In this document: positions 1 to 8,535 of the stretch, piece after piece | Layout of the letters: each line of letters starts with the position of its first letter | Numbering within the stretch: position 1 is the first letter of the stretch | Origin: JAJPKK01 sp963800215 | GTDB taxonomy: Bacteria; Pseudomonadota; Alphaproteobacteria; Rhizobiales; Xanthobacteraceae | Direction of reading: 5' to 3' | Length of the DNA: 64,000 bases | Assembly: GCA_963800215.1 (NCBI GenBank) | Contig: CAWCZY010000007.1 | Location: 868,001-932,000 of the forward strand | Notes under the pieces: model-generated | What the model was told of the DNA's origin: nothing | The model's database searches: none | Seen by the model: the letters and a program-made list of their open reading frames with translations, nothing else | Made by a program: the position numbers and the translations under genes

Positions 1-2
1 AG

Positions 3-408
3 GCTTTTGCCGCTTACGACAAAGCGCTGGCCCTTAGGCCCGCTCTTGAGAACGCTTGGCTGGGTCGTGGTAATGTTTTCCTCGAGCTCAAGCGCTGCGA
101 CGACGCCATGGTTGCTTACGACAAGGCGCTGGCCCTCAAGCCCGACCTGGAAAACGCCTGGCTCGGCCGCGGGAATGTATTCGGTCACCTCAAGCGCTAC
201 GACGACGCCTTTGCTGCTTATGACAAGGCGCTATCGCTCAAGCCCGACCTCGCCGAGGCATTGTACGGCCGTGGCTATGTTTTCTCAACTTAGGCGCTAC
301 GACGAAGCTTTTGCTGCTTTCGATAAAGCTCATACGATCAAACCGGACCTGACAAGCCTGGAATTGTCTCGCCTTCATACAAAGATGCAACTTTGCGATT
401 GGAGCAAT
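3..408 (+). repeat. Four in-phase ~102-bp direct repeats coding TPR units
   Basis: Units begin at about 3, 105, 207 and 307, each 102 bp except the third, which is about 100 bp. Each codes one 34-residue TPR starting AFAAYDKAL or a close variant and ending near KRYDD. The short third unit is where the reading frame breaks, which looks like a small deletion inside repetitive DNA or a misassembly of it. Confidence 0.8.
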
Positions 409-1714
409 TTTGACGCCGAGTGCGCGCACCTGATTTCCACGGTTGCGAGCGGAGCCGTCGAACCGTATCCGCTCCTCGCCATTCCTTCTTCTCCTCGCGA
501 CCAATTGCAATGCGCCAAGCTCTGGACAGCGAATAAACATTGCCCTTCCGATCAGCCGGTTTGGCGGGGTGAGCGATATGATCACGGTCGCATTCGCGTC
601 GCTTATCTTTCAGCGGACTTTCGCGACCATCCTGTGGCTTATTTGCTGGCGGGCATGTTCGAGCAGCATGACCGCGCTCGCTTTGAAACGACCGCCATTT
701 CATTCGGGCCAGACAACCCCGATGAAATGCGAACCAGATTGGAAAACTCTTTCGACCGATTCATCGACGTCGGCGGCCAGAGCGATATCGAATTGGCTCG
801 ATCGATTCGAGCGCTCGAGATCGATATCGCAGTGGATCTAATGGGCCATACCGCGGATTGCCGTCCGGAGGTCTTGGCGTGCCGTCCCTCGCCGATTCAG
901 GTGAACTATATAGGCTATCCGGGAACGATGGGGGCCGCCTATATCGACTACATCATCGCGGATCGGTATCTGGTGCCCGACCATCTGCGCTCCGCCTATA
1001 GCGAAAACATCGCATATCTGCCGGATACGTTCCAGGCCAACGATTTCAAACGGCCGTACCCGGACGGCGCGCCGACCCGCGTTCAGATGGGTTTGCCGGC
1101 GGGCGGTTTCGTGTTCTGTTCCTTCAACAACGTCGCAAAAATAATTCCGTCCGTATTCGACATCTGGATGCAGGTGATGCGGCAAGTCGGCGACAGCGTG
1201 TTGTGGATGTTGGCCGAAGGCGCGGCCGCCGAGCGCAACATCCGGCGCGAGGCGGAAACTCGCGGGGTCTCGCCGACACGGCTGGTGTTTGCCCCGCGTG
1301 TCCGATACGCGGACTATCTCGCCCGCTATCGTCGCGCCGATCTGTTTCTCGACACTTTGCCGTTCAACGGCGGCACGACGGTCAGTGATGCGCTGTGGAT
1401 GGGCCTGCCGGTGGTCACGTGCTCGGGGGAGGCATTCGCCTCGCGAATGGCCGGCAGCCTTCTCAACACTGCCGGGTTGCCGGAACTCGTGACCGGGTCA
1501 CTTGCCGAATATGCTCGAACTCGTGTTCACACTCGCCACCGATCGCAATCGACTTGCGGCCATCAAGGCAAAGCTCGACGTCAACCGTACCCGCTGTTCG
1601 TTGTTCGACACCGGCCGGTTCTGCCGCCACATCGAAGCTGCCTACGTGACCATGCATCAGCGCTATCGACGCGGTGAGCCGCCGGCAAGTTTTGCGGTGG
1701 CGCCGGCGGGCTGA
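3..1714 (+). pseudogene. TPR / SPINDLY-family O-GlcNAc transferase-like protein, 5' end missing, two frameshifts
   Basis: The reading frame starts before the window. Its first part (frame from base 3) encodes tandem 34-residue TPR units of the form AYDKALALKPDLENAWLGRGN. A 2-base loss (or 1-base gain) near 290 moves it to another frame, which carries the GT41 catalytic half: IRVAYLSADFRDHPVAYL, DLMGHTADCRPEV, NYIGYPGTMG, FNNVAKI, LDTLPFNGGTTVSDALWMG. Near 1512 it shifts again, so the last stretch (LATDRNRLAAIKAKL to RGEPPASFAV) reads to a stop at 1714. Family members are usually cytosolic TPR-GT41 fusions that glycosylate proteins with a nucleotide sugar; the acceptor here is unknown. Both halves match the family throughout, so the breaks may be sequencing errors. 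Domain assignment is strong; intactness is uncertain. Confidence 0.8.
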
Positions 1715-1821
1715 AAGCGAGCGTGAGATGGCTCAACGCGATGGAACGATACTTCGCCTACGCGGCGGCGTCCCGAACGTGGCGTCTGCCAGATGCGACG
1801 GCGGCGTCCGGTGAGGTGACC

Positions 1822-2460
1822 ATGGAGAACATCGGCGCTGCCATCATTCCGGTCACCGATTTTCAGCAGAACTGCACGCTCATGTGGTGCACGCAAACCA
1901 TGCGTGCGGTCGTCGTCGATCCCGGCGGGGATCTTCCGCGCCTGCGCCGCGCGATCGCCGAGACCAAGGTGACCGTGGGGAAGATCTGGCTCACCCATGG
2001 GCACATCGACCATGCCGGCGCGGCCGCCGAGCTGCGGCAGGAGCTGGGCGTACCCATCGAAGGGCCGCACCGGGCCGAGGAGTTCCTGCTCGGGCACATC
2101 GCGGCGAGCGGGCTGAAATTCGGGATGTTCAGCGCCCGCAACGTGGTGCCGGACCGCTGGCTCGACGACGGCGACGAGGTCGAGATCGGCGCTTTGAAAT
2201 TCAAGGTGCTGCACTGTCCCGGCCATTCGCCCGGCAGCGTCGCCTTCTTCAACGCGGCGGAACGCTTCGCCATCGTCGGCGACGTGCTGTTTTGCGGCTC
2301 GATTGGCCGCAGCGACCTGCCGGGCGGCGACCCTGCGATGCTGCTCAAGTCGATCAACGACAAGCTCATCCCGCTCGGCGACGACGTGGCCTTCATCTGC
2401 GGCCACGGGCCGGCGAGCACCATCGGCCGCGAGCGGGCGAGCAACCCGTTCCTGAAGTGA
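1822..2460 (+). CDS. MBL-fold metallo-hydrolase (glyoxalase II / YcbL-like)
   Basis: A 212-residue cytosolic zinc hydrolase of the metallo-beta-lactamase superfamily. The metal-binding motif HGHIDH lies near residues 59-64, followed by the family's later ligands in HCPGHSPGS (about 135), GDVLF (about 155) and the terminal ICGHGP. Length and order fit YcbL-type glyoxalase II-like enzymes, which hydrolyse thioesters such as S-lactoylglutathione; the real substrate cannot be read from sequence. I chose the ATG at 1822 because the frame upstream of it has no family similarity and a GTGAGGTG stretch precedes it; a longer start at 1723 is possible. It follows the broken GT41 gene by about 100 bp. 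Confidence 0.85.
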   Translation: MENIGAAIIPVTDFQQNCTLMWCTQTMRAVVVDPGGDLPRLRRAIAETKVTVGKIWLTHGHIDHAGAAAELRQELGVPIEGPHRAEEFLLGHIAASGLKFGMFSARNVVPDRWLDDGDEVEIGALKFKVLHCPGHSPGSVAFFNAAERFAIVGDVLFCGSIGRSDLPGGDPAMLLKSINDKLIPLGDDVAFICGHGPASTIGRERASNPFLK

Positions 2461-2467
2461 GCGCAAG

Positions 2468-2555
2468 GCGCCGTGCCCACGTGCGGCAGACGTGGCGCGC
2501 GCAGCCTGTCATCGGGCCGGCCGAGGGCCGGACCCTTGGCTTTGCCCACCCTACG
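2468..2555. repeat. Dispersed intergenic repeat, copy 1
   Basis: About 90 bp beginning GCGCCGTGCCCACG and ending GGCTTTGCCCACCCTACG, with the inner palindrome GGGCCGGCCGAGGGCCGG. A second copy lies at 33828-33920. It resembles the 'GTAGGGTGGGCAAAG' intergenic elements common in Rhizobiales genomes. It sits between the MBL hydrolase and the SemiSWEET gene and codes nothing evident. Confidence 0.7.
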
Positions 2556-2625
2556 GACTGCGATCGACTGCTCGGTCGGGTTACCGAATTCATTGGCGCT
2601 GTGCAGCAGCAGCGGCCGCGGCGCG

Positions 2626-2886
2626 TCACCCGTGCCGCAGCTTGAGCGTCACGATCACCAACATCAGCGCCAGGGTGACCACGTTGGAAGAGATCAGCGG
2701 CCAGTCCATCAGCGCCAGGCCATAGATCAGCCAGAACACGATCCCGACCGTGAACGCCACCGTGCCGGTCAGCGAAATGGCCGCGGTGTCACGCGACCTC
2801 ACGATCTTGATTGCCTGCGGCAGCCAGCACACCGTGGTGAGGACCGCTCCGGCCATGCCGATGGAATCGACGAGAGTGCCATTCAT
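2626..2886 (-). CDS. SemiSWEET family sugar transporter (PQ-loop)
   Basis: An 86-residue protein with three predicted membrane helices: MAGAVLTTVCWLPQAIKI, SLTGTVAFTVGIVFWLIYG and SSNVVTLALMLVIVTL. The first helix ends in the PQ signature (LPQ). This is one SemiSWEET three-helix bundle; known members dimerise to carry sugars such as sucrose or glucose across the inner membrane by passive diffusion. The ATG at 2886 gives the family's usual length; the upstream extension to 2943 adds no recognisable sequence. It stands alone, with no sugar-metabolism genes beside it, so the substrate is open. Confidence 0.85.
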   Translation of the reverse strand: MNGTLVDSIGMAGAVLTTVCWLPQAIKIVRSRDTAAISLTGTVAFTVGIVFWLIYGLALMDWPLISSNVVTLALMLVIVTLKLRHG

Positions 2887-3474
2887 AGGACCGCAATAAG
2901 GCCGAATCACCTGCGGCTTTATGACAGCGGGATGAGGAACCAATGCCGATTCCGGGGCCGTGTTTCCGGGGCGGCGCCGACGGGTCCGGCCTCTGGCCGG
3001 TGCGAAGACAGCCTCCGTACCGAACCCGGAGCCCAGGTTACACTTACAAAGAACCCGGATTTCGGGTTCCGGCCGGCCCAGGAACGACGGAGTGGACGGC
3101 CCCGACGGGCATCATCGGTGCCAAACCGAGGACCCGGCGAGCGCGATCCGGGGCCAGGCGCGCATGCCGTCGGGGTGCCGGCACGGGATGGGTAGAGAGG
3201 GCGCGTCCGTGCATGACGAGCGGCGCAAAATCAATTAATTATTTTGTTATCTAAACTGAATATCTTTAGCCTTATTATCCCGCGGTTCAGCGAAACTCGC
3301 TTGCCACGTTTGCGGGTCGTAAATCGAACGGGCCGGATGCGTTCCGCTCGTCGAGTTGCGTCAACGCAGATTAAACACTTTCCTGGGAATAGTGGAAAAT
3401 ACCAAAAGGCGCGAGACCCGCGTTTTCGCGGCTTCGACGCCTCGGCCCGCCGTTCGCCAAACAAGGAGCGTCGC
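2887..3474. other. Gene-free stretch with a small hairpin
   Basis: No convincing gene on either strand in about 590 bases. The notable structure is a perfect 7-bp stem at 3051-3069 (GAACCCG, 5-base loop, CGGGTTC) without a T run. The segment 3231-3270 is unusually AT-rich and may hold the promoter for the hydrolase at 3475, but I see no clear -35/-10 pair. Confidence 0.4.
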
Positions 3475-4560
3475 ATGTTTCGTACTCTGTGGATCGCAGC
3501 GCTTGCCGGCACCATCGCGTTCGCTCCGGTGGCGCAGGCCTGCACGGGAATTCAGCTCACCGCCAAGGACGGCGGCGTCGTCGCGGCGCGGACGCTCGAG
3601 TTCGGCATCGACCTCCACTCCAACGTGCTGGTCATTCCCGCCGGAACCGCCATCACCGGAACGCGAGCCGACGGCGCCACCGGCATCCGCTACACCACGA
3701 AATACGGCATGGCCGGCGCCAACGGCGAAGGCCTGACCGCCATTCTCGACGGCATCAACGACCACGGCCTCTATGTCGGCCTGTTCTATTTTCCGGGCTC
3801 CGCGAGCTATCCAGACGCGACGCCGGAGAATGCCCCCCGCGCCATGGCGCCTTGGGAATACGGCGTCTGGCTGCTCGGCAACTTCGCCACCGTCGAGGAA
3901 GTCAAGGCCAACTTCGACAAGGTCGTCCTGGCGCCGGTCGTCCTGGCGGCACTCAAGCAGGTTCCGGGCGTCCATTTCGTCGTGCACGACCGCAACGGCC
4001 ATGCGGTGACGATCGAACCGACCGACAAGAAGCTCAAGCTGTTCGACAACCCGCTCGGCGTGATGACCAACTCGCCGACCTTCGATTGGCACATGACCAA
4101 TCTGCGCAACTACATCAACCTGAATCCGAACGACGTGGGTCACATCGAAATCGACAAGGTCAAGCTCGGGCAATTCGGGGCGGGCTCCGGCATGCACGGC
4201 CTGCCCGGCGACTTCACGCCGCCGTCGCGCTTCGTGCGCGCCGTGGCCTTCTCGAAGACGGCGCCCCCATCCGACACCGCGACGCAGTCCGTCGTACAGG
4301 CGTTCCACATCCTCAACGACTTCGACATTCCGCTCGGCGCGGTCCGCGAATCCGACGAGGGCGTGATGATCCCGGAATACACGACCTGGACCGCCGCCTC
4401 CGACCTGAAGAACCTGCGCTGGTACTTCCGGACTTTCGCGGATCAGTCGATCCGCAGCGTCGATCTCAAGGCGGCGCTCGCCGCCGCCCAGGGCAAGATG
4501 CGGATCATCCCGATGGGCTCCGAGCAGCCGATCACGGACGTGTCGACGAACTTCAAGTGA
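3475..4560 (+). CDS. Exported linear amide C-N hydrolase (choloylglycine hydrolase family)
   Basis: A 361-residue Ntn-type hydrolase. Residues 1-22 form a signal peptide ending APVAQA, so cleavage would expose Cys23 (ACTGIQLTAKDG), the family's N-terminal nucleophile. The conserved RTLEFG follows, then NGEGL, DGINDHGL, MAPWEYGVWLLGN and the NSPTFDWHMTNLRNY block typical of bile-salt hydrolase / penicillin V acylase relatives. It should cleave an amide bond in the periplasm; in a soil bacterium N-acyl amides or N-acyl homoserine lactones are as likely as bile salts. AAGGAG sits just upstream of the ATG at 3475. It converges with the amidohydrolase gene across a 15-bp tandem repeat. Confidence 0.88.
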   Translation: MFRTLWIAALAGTIAFAPVAQACTGIQLTAKDGGVVAARTLEFGIDLHSNVLVIPAGTAITGTRADGATGIRYTTKYGMAGANGEGLTAILDGINDHGLYVGLFYFPGSASYPDATPENAPRAMAPWEYGVWLLGNFATVEEVKANFDKVVLAPVVLAALKQVPGVHFVVHDRNGHAVTIEPTDKKLKLFDNPLGVMTNSPTFDWHMTNLRNYINLNPNDVGHIEIDKVKLGQFGAGSGMHGLPGDFTPPSRFVRAVAFSKTAPPSDTATQSVVQAFHILNDFDIPLGAVRESDEGVMIPEYTTWTAASDLKNLRWYFRTFADQSIRSVDLKAALAAAQGKMRIIPMGSEQPITDVSTNFK

Positions 4561-4565
4561 CGGGA

Positions 4566-4625
4566 ATCCACTTGGCCGGCATTCACTTGGCCGGCATTCA
4601 CTTGGCCGGCACTCATTTGCCCGGC
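4566..4625. repeat. Four-unit 15-bp tandem repeat at converging gene ends
   Basis: Units ATCCACTTGGCCGGC, ATTCACTTGGCCGGC (twice) and ACTCATTTGCCCGGC run from 4566 to 4625. Read on the minus strand, the first unit contains the last codons and TGA stop of the amidohydrolase (PGK-stop), and the next two units repeat an in-frame AK-stop. The array begins 6 bases after the plus-strand stop at 4560. Confidence 0.9.
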
Positions 4626-6007
4626 TGCGCGCCCTTCGGCTGCCATTTGGCCGACAACGCGGCGCGGGGAATTTCCTCCCCGCGCAGATAGACCTTATCG
4701 ATCCGGCGGGTATTGGCGATGTCGTCGAGCGGATTGGCGTCGAGCACCAAAAAGTCGGCGCTCTTTCCCGGCCCCACCATGCCGAGATCGTCGAGGTGGA
4801 GGATCTCTGCCGCGGTATGAGTTCCGAGCGTGATCGCCTGCATCGGCGTCAACCCGGCCTTGGTCACCAGGAGCTCCAGCTCGACATGGGAGCCGAGGCC
4901 GAAAAACTGGCCGCCGGTGACGCCGCCGGTATCGGTGCCGAGACCGAGACGCACGCCGGCGGCGTAGAGTTTTGCCGTGTTGCGCAGGTTGGTCGCGCCC
5001 ATCTCCCGGGCGCGCTGCACCGCCTTGGGATCGGCCTTCGGGTCGGGCGTCAGCTGCTCGCCGAGCTGCCTGATGTCTTGCGCCGAGAACGCCTGGCGCA
5101 GCGCGGGATCGTCGACCCAGGCGGGCTTGGCCGTATAGAGCGCGCGGCGCTCGCCCCACAGCGTCTCCACGAAAAACACGTCGGGGCGCGCCTTGAGGAG
5201 CGTGATCAGCTCGTCGTCGACGTCCTTGTCGCGCACCATGTGGGCGAAGCCGTCGATGCCGGACCGCACGAGGTCCTTGACGTCGTCGAGCGCGAAGACG
5301 TGCGCCATCACCCGCAGATTGTTCTTGTGCGCCTCGTCGATGATTGCCCGGTAGAGCGCAGGCGTGAGCTTCGCCACGGTGCCGTTGCGGTCGTCGACCC
5401 AGATCTTGACCATGTCGGCCTTGTGGGCGGCGAGTTCGCGGACATCCTTGCGCGCTTCCTCCTCGCTGGTGACGCCATAGGCGCTGTCGCGCATCACCCC
5501 GCCGGGGCCCGCATTGGGCATGCCGAAGCCGCTGCCGGCGGTGAGATAGCGCGCGCCCGTGCGCGCTTCGCCGCGCACGCGATAAGGCAGGTCGCCGCGC
5601 CCGGTGCCGGTCTCCAGGACCGCGGCGACGCCGTAGAAGGCATAGCGGTCGAGCATGTCCAGCAGGTTTTCGCGGGTGTAGTTGTCGGCGGAAAAGCTGG
5701 TGCCGGAGCGATAGCCCATGTGCACGTGGTCGTCGACCAGCGCCGGCATCACCGTCTTGCCGGCGAGATCGACGCGCACGGCACCCGGCGGAGGCGGCAA
5801 CTGGCCGCGCCGGCCCACTCCGACGAACCGGTCATTGGCGACGATGAAGGCGGAGTCCTCGATGACGCCGCCATCGCCGGTGAGCAGGCGCGCGCCCTCG
5901 AAGATGGTGACCGCGGGGACCTGGGCGCGCAGCGCAGGAGGGGCGGCCGACAACGCCAGCGATGCCGCGACGAGCGCGGCTAGCGAATTCCAGTGAACGC
6001 GGCGCAT
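4613..6007 (-). CDS. Exported amidohydrolase, imidazolonepropionase-like
   Basis: A 464-residue metal-dependent hydrolase. It starts with a signal peptide (ALVAASLALSAAPPALRAQ) and continues as an amidohydrolase: N-terminal beta-sandwich TIFEGARLLTGDG, then LAGKTVMPALVDDHVHMG with the HxH metal pair, VMAHVFALDDV with a later His, GFAHM, and LGTDTGG with the final metal Asp. The C-terminal KSADFLVLDANPLDDIAN closes the sandwich. Exported members of this family include Xaa-Pro dipeptidase-like enzymes; the substrate here is unknown. The start at 6007 has AGGAG seven bases upstream. Two related but frameshifted genes lie at 36.7-39.6 kb. Confidence 0.88.
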   Translation of the reverse strand: MRRVHWNSLAALVAASLALSAAPPALRAQVPAVTIFEGARLLTGDGGVIEDSAFIVANDRFVGVGRRGQLPPPPGAVRVDLAGKTVMPALVDDHVHMGYRSGTSFSADNYTRENLLDMLDRYAFYGVAAVLETGTGRGDLPYRVRGEARTGARYLTAGSGFGMPNAGPGGVMRDSAYGVTSEEEARKDVRELAAHKADMVKIWVDDRNGTVAKLTPALYRAIIDEAHKNNLRVMAHVFALDDVKDLVRSGIDGFAHMVRDKDVDDELITLLKARPDVFFVETLWGERRALYTAKPAWVDDPALRQAFSAQDIRQLGEQLTPDPKADPKAVQRAREMGATNLRNTAKLYAAGVRLGLGTDTGGVTGGQFFGLGSHVELELLVTKAGLTPMQAITLGTHTAAEILHLDDLGMVGPGKSADFLVLDANPLDDIANTRRIDKVYLRGEEIPRAALSAKWQPKGAQPGK

Positions 6008-6045
6008 GTCAATCTCCTGCACTTAGAAATCCAAGACAAAATCTG

Positions 6046-6187
6046 ACCCGTCACCCTGAGGCGCGAGCTCTTGCGAGCCTCGGGCGACGGCCCCGGCCGT
6101 GCCACAGACACCCTTGCTTGCGCCGCCTCGGCCGTCGTCCTTCGAGGCTCGCGCGAAGCGGCGCGAGCACCTCAGGATGACGGGTCA
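6046..6187 (+). repeat. Palindromic intergenic repeat, copy A
   Basis: About 142 bp bounded by near-perfect inverted ends: TGACCCGTCACCCTGAGG at the left and CCTCAGGATGACGGGTCA at the right (17 of 18 pair). Inside are GCGAGCTCTTGCGAGCCTCG and CTTCGAGGCTCGCGC blocks typical of Rhizobiales 'CCTCAGGATGACG' elements. An inverted copy lies at 8362-8500, so the two flank the gene at 6209-8299. Confidence 0.85.
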
Positions 6188-6208
6188 CGGCTGGCAGAGG
6201 CGGCGTGC

Positions 6209-8299
6209 CTACTTCAGCACGTCACTTGCGTCGGCGGCGGCGACCAGGGCTTTTTCGTCGGCCGGCAGCAGGAAGCCCTCGGTGGCGGCCTTGCGGGCGG
6301 CGAGTTGGACGGCGGCGACGTAGCCGGCGTGGCTGCCGTAGCGCTCCTCGAGGGAGAGCCGCGGGTCTTCCGTCGCGAGACGCTCGGCCTTGGTCTTGGC
6401 GAACGGAATCATGCCGCCGGCAAAGTTGCACTCCTTGCCCTTGTAGAAGCCGGCCGCGGTGATGTTCCAGCCGAGATAGGTGCCGAGCGGCGCATCGCGC
6501 AGCACCACCGGTACGCCGCCGATCTCGTTGCCGTCGGCATCGACGCGCGGCACCTTCAGACGGATCACGTGCTTGATCCGTGGCGGCACCACGGTCTCGA
6601 CTCCGGAGCCGTCGACCGCATTGAAATCGGGACCGAAGTCGTAGTCGATGGCGGGATTGATGAGGCCGGTCGGGGCGTTCGCCGGCAAGCCCGGCAGCGC
6701 CGGGAAACCCATCGCCTGCGCCGTCGCGTCGACGAGGTCGCCGGCCTTGAGGGTGGGATAGCGGCTCGGCGGCGGCGCCACGTCCTTCATCACCCAGTTG
6801 CGGAAATGCACGCGCAACGCATTCACCGTCTCGGTGTGCGGCACCGGATTATTGGGCAGCGCACCCTTGCCCCATTCGATGCCCGGGCAGGACGGAGGCG
6901 CCTGCAAAGCGGTGCTGAAGCCGCCGCGGCCGCCGCCGTGCTGGGTGCTGGGAATATAGTAGCGCCGCACATTGTCCGGCAGCGGCAGGTCTGTATCCGC
7001 AGCGGAGCCGACCCATTCCGGCGTCAGCTTGAGGCCCCAGACCTCAGCGGCGCCGAAATGCTCGATGATCTTCGGGCAGGTGTGACTCGCATTGCAGCGG
7101 TCGAGGATGCCGGCGGAGGGCAGGCCGCGGACCGGATCGGGCGCATCGCCCCACCATTGCGGGCCTTCGCTCCCGGCCTCGTAGAGCCGGAGCACGCCGT
7201 CGGGCATGGCGAAGCGGATGTTGAGGGCGATGCGCCGGCCGGCGATGATCGGCCAGGCGCCGTCATAGACCTGCCGGCCCGCCTCGTCCTGGTTGAAGCC
7301 GAAATGAATGAATCCGCGGACGTAGTTGCCCGATTGCGAGACGCCGCGGGTGATCGCCCACGACACGCCTCCAGCGACCGGGTTGGGCGTCCCGGCATCG
7401 TCCTGCGCGGCATATTTGAAGAACGAACCGACGTCGCGGAAGGCGGCAAAGCCGATCCCTAGCACGGGCGGGTCCTTCGCCGTGAACACCACCTGGTAGA
7501 GCAGATTGGGGTCGAAGCCGTTCTTCAAGCAGACCTGGGTCGGATCGGGCGTTCCCGGAAACGGATTGTCGGCGCTGCATTTGGCGAACGCCCAGTCGCC
7601 CGGCGCGATCTCGGCGGTCGCGCCGATCACGCCGTCGATCGTCTCGGAGGCATGGGTGGTGAGGCTCGCCACCCTGGTGTCGAGGCTCGCCGGCTTGTAC
7701 GGCATCGGATTGCTGTAGACGATCATCGGATGCGAATTCTTGCCGGCGGCGTTGGTGATGCGCGCCATCACCCGGCCGGTGATGGAGGAGCCGTCCGCAT
7801 TTTTGGCGACCGGCACGACGACATAGTCGTTGTTCGCTCCGGGCGCGGTCCGGCCGGCGCTGTCGCCCTGCCAGCCGCTGGAAAGGCCGATGTCGCCGGT
7901 CGCCCGTTCGGCCGGCACGATGGTGAGGCGCCCGCCGCGGTTCGGCACGTCGTGCCACATCAGCCGGCTCGCCTTGGTCATGTCGACCGGCTTCACCAGC
8001 TGGAAGGTCGCGGTGTACTCCACCATCCCCTTGGCGTTGCGCGGGGCGAGCTTGATGTCCTGGATCACCGCGTTCTTGGGATCGTTCGGGTCGAGCTCGC
8101 CGAAGGCGCGGCCGGCCAGCGTCTCGTACTGCCCAGCGGTGCCGAAGCTCGCGCCGTCGAACGCGGGCGAGACCTTGTTTTCGACCACGATCCTGGTCAC
8201 CCGCGCCTGCGCGCCCGAGGCGACGATGGCGACGAGACCCGCCGCCGCGATGCCGGCTGCACGCTTTGCCGCCCGGCGTTGTCTCCGTGATCTTGTCAT
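6209..8299 (-). CDS. Exported alpha/beta-hydrolase-domain protein (large, ~70 kDa)
   Basis: A 696-residue protein with an Arg-rich N-terminus and hydrophobic segment ending SGAQA, a signal peptide possibly using the Tat route (TRSRRQRR). The nucleophile elbow is GVSQSG, followed by NYVRGFIHFGFN. Other conserved stretches are LMWHDVPNRGG, SGWQGD, NGFDPNLLYQVVFTAKDPPVLGIGF and YIPSTQHGGG, where the His is a candidate for the triad. This matches the uncharacterised 'alpha/beta hydrolase domain' family (Abhydrolase_10 type) found in Hyphomicrobiales and Sphingomonadales. It probably acts on an ester or amide in the periplasm; the substrate is unknown. It stands alone between two inverted copies of an intergenic repeat. 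Confidence 0.85.
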   Translation of the reverse strand: MTRSRRQRRAAKRAAGIAAAGLVAIVASGAQARVTRIVVENKVSPAFDGASFGTAGQYETLAGRAFGELDPNDPKNAVIQDIKLAPRNAKGMVEYTATFQLVKPVDMTKASRLMWHDVPNRGGRLTIVPAERATGDIGLSSGWQGDSAGRTAPGANNDYVVVPVAKNADGSSITGRVMARITNAAGKNSHPMIVYSNPMPYKPASLDTRVASLTTHASETIDGVIGATAEIAPGDWAFAKCSADNPFPGTPDPTQVCLKNGFDPNLLYQVVFTAKDPPVLGIGFAAFRDVGSFFKYAAQDDAGTPNPVAGGVSWAITRGVSQSGNYVRGFIHFGFNQDEAGRQVYDGAWPIIAGRRIALNIRFAMPDGVLRLYEAGSEGPQWWGDAPDPVRGLPSAGILDRCNASHTCPKIIEHFGAAEVWGLKLTPEWVGSAADTDLPLPDNVRRYYIPSTQHGGGRGGFSTALQAPPSCPGIEWGKGALPNNPVPHTETVNALRVHFRNWVMKDVAPPPSRYPTLKAGDLVDATAQAMGFPALPGLPANAPTGLINPAIDYDFGPDFNAVDGSGVETVVPPRIKHVIRLKVPRVDADGNEIGGVPVVLRDAPLGTYLGWNITAAGFYKGKECNFAGGMIPFAKTKAERLATEDPRLSLEERYGSHAGYVAAVQLAARKAATEGFLLPADEKALVAAADASDVLK

Positions 8300-8361
8300 G
8301 AGCTTTCTCCCGAACGATGTTTGAAACAGAAGAATGAGTACTAACCCGTCACCCTCAACAG

Positions 8362-8500
8362 TGACCCGTCATCCTGGGGTTCGCGCCTCTTTGCGCGAGC
8401 CTCGAAGGATGCGGCCGAGACCCGGCCGCACGCGCGCCTGGGGCACGGCCGGGGCCGTCGCCCTTCGAGGCTCGCAAGAGCTCGCGCCTCAGGGTGACGG
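8362..8500 (-). repeat. Palindromic intergenic repeat, copy B (inverted relative to copy A)
   Basis: Reading the minus strand gives CCGTCACCCTGAGGCGCGAG, then a segment nearly identical to copy A (GACGGCCCCGGCCGTGCC) and the same CCAGGATGACGGGTCA end. The orientation is opposite to the element at 6046-6187. A shorter solo end (ACCCGTCACCCTCAACAGTG) lies just outside at 8344-8363. Confidence 0.8.
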
Positions 8501-8535
8501 TCGCTGGTGGATGGTGGTTGGTTTGCATCGCCCAC

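Noticed and set aside
2943..3254. Short plus-strand frames between SemiSWEET and the hydrolase
   Set aside because: Arg/Gly/Pro-rich, no homology, no ribosome site; treated as non-coding.
3489..4691. Long open frame overlapping the Ntn hydrolase
   Set aside because: Arg/His/Gly-rich shadow translation of the real gene in another frame, without motifs or start signals. The same applies to long frames at 4796-5983, 6071-7462, 8494-10071, 12465-13172, 22511-23857 and 60629-62230.
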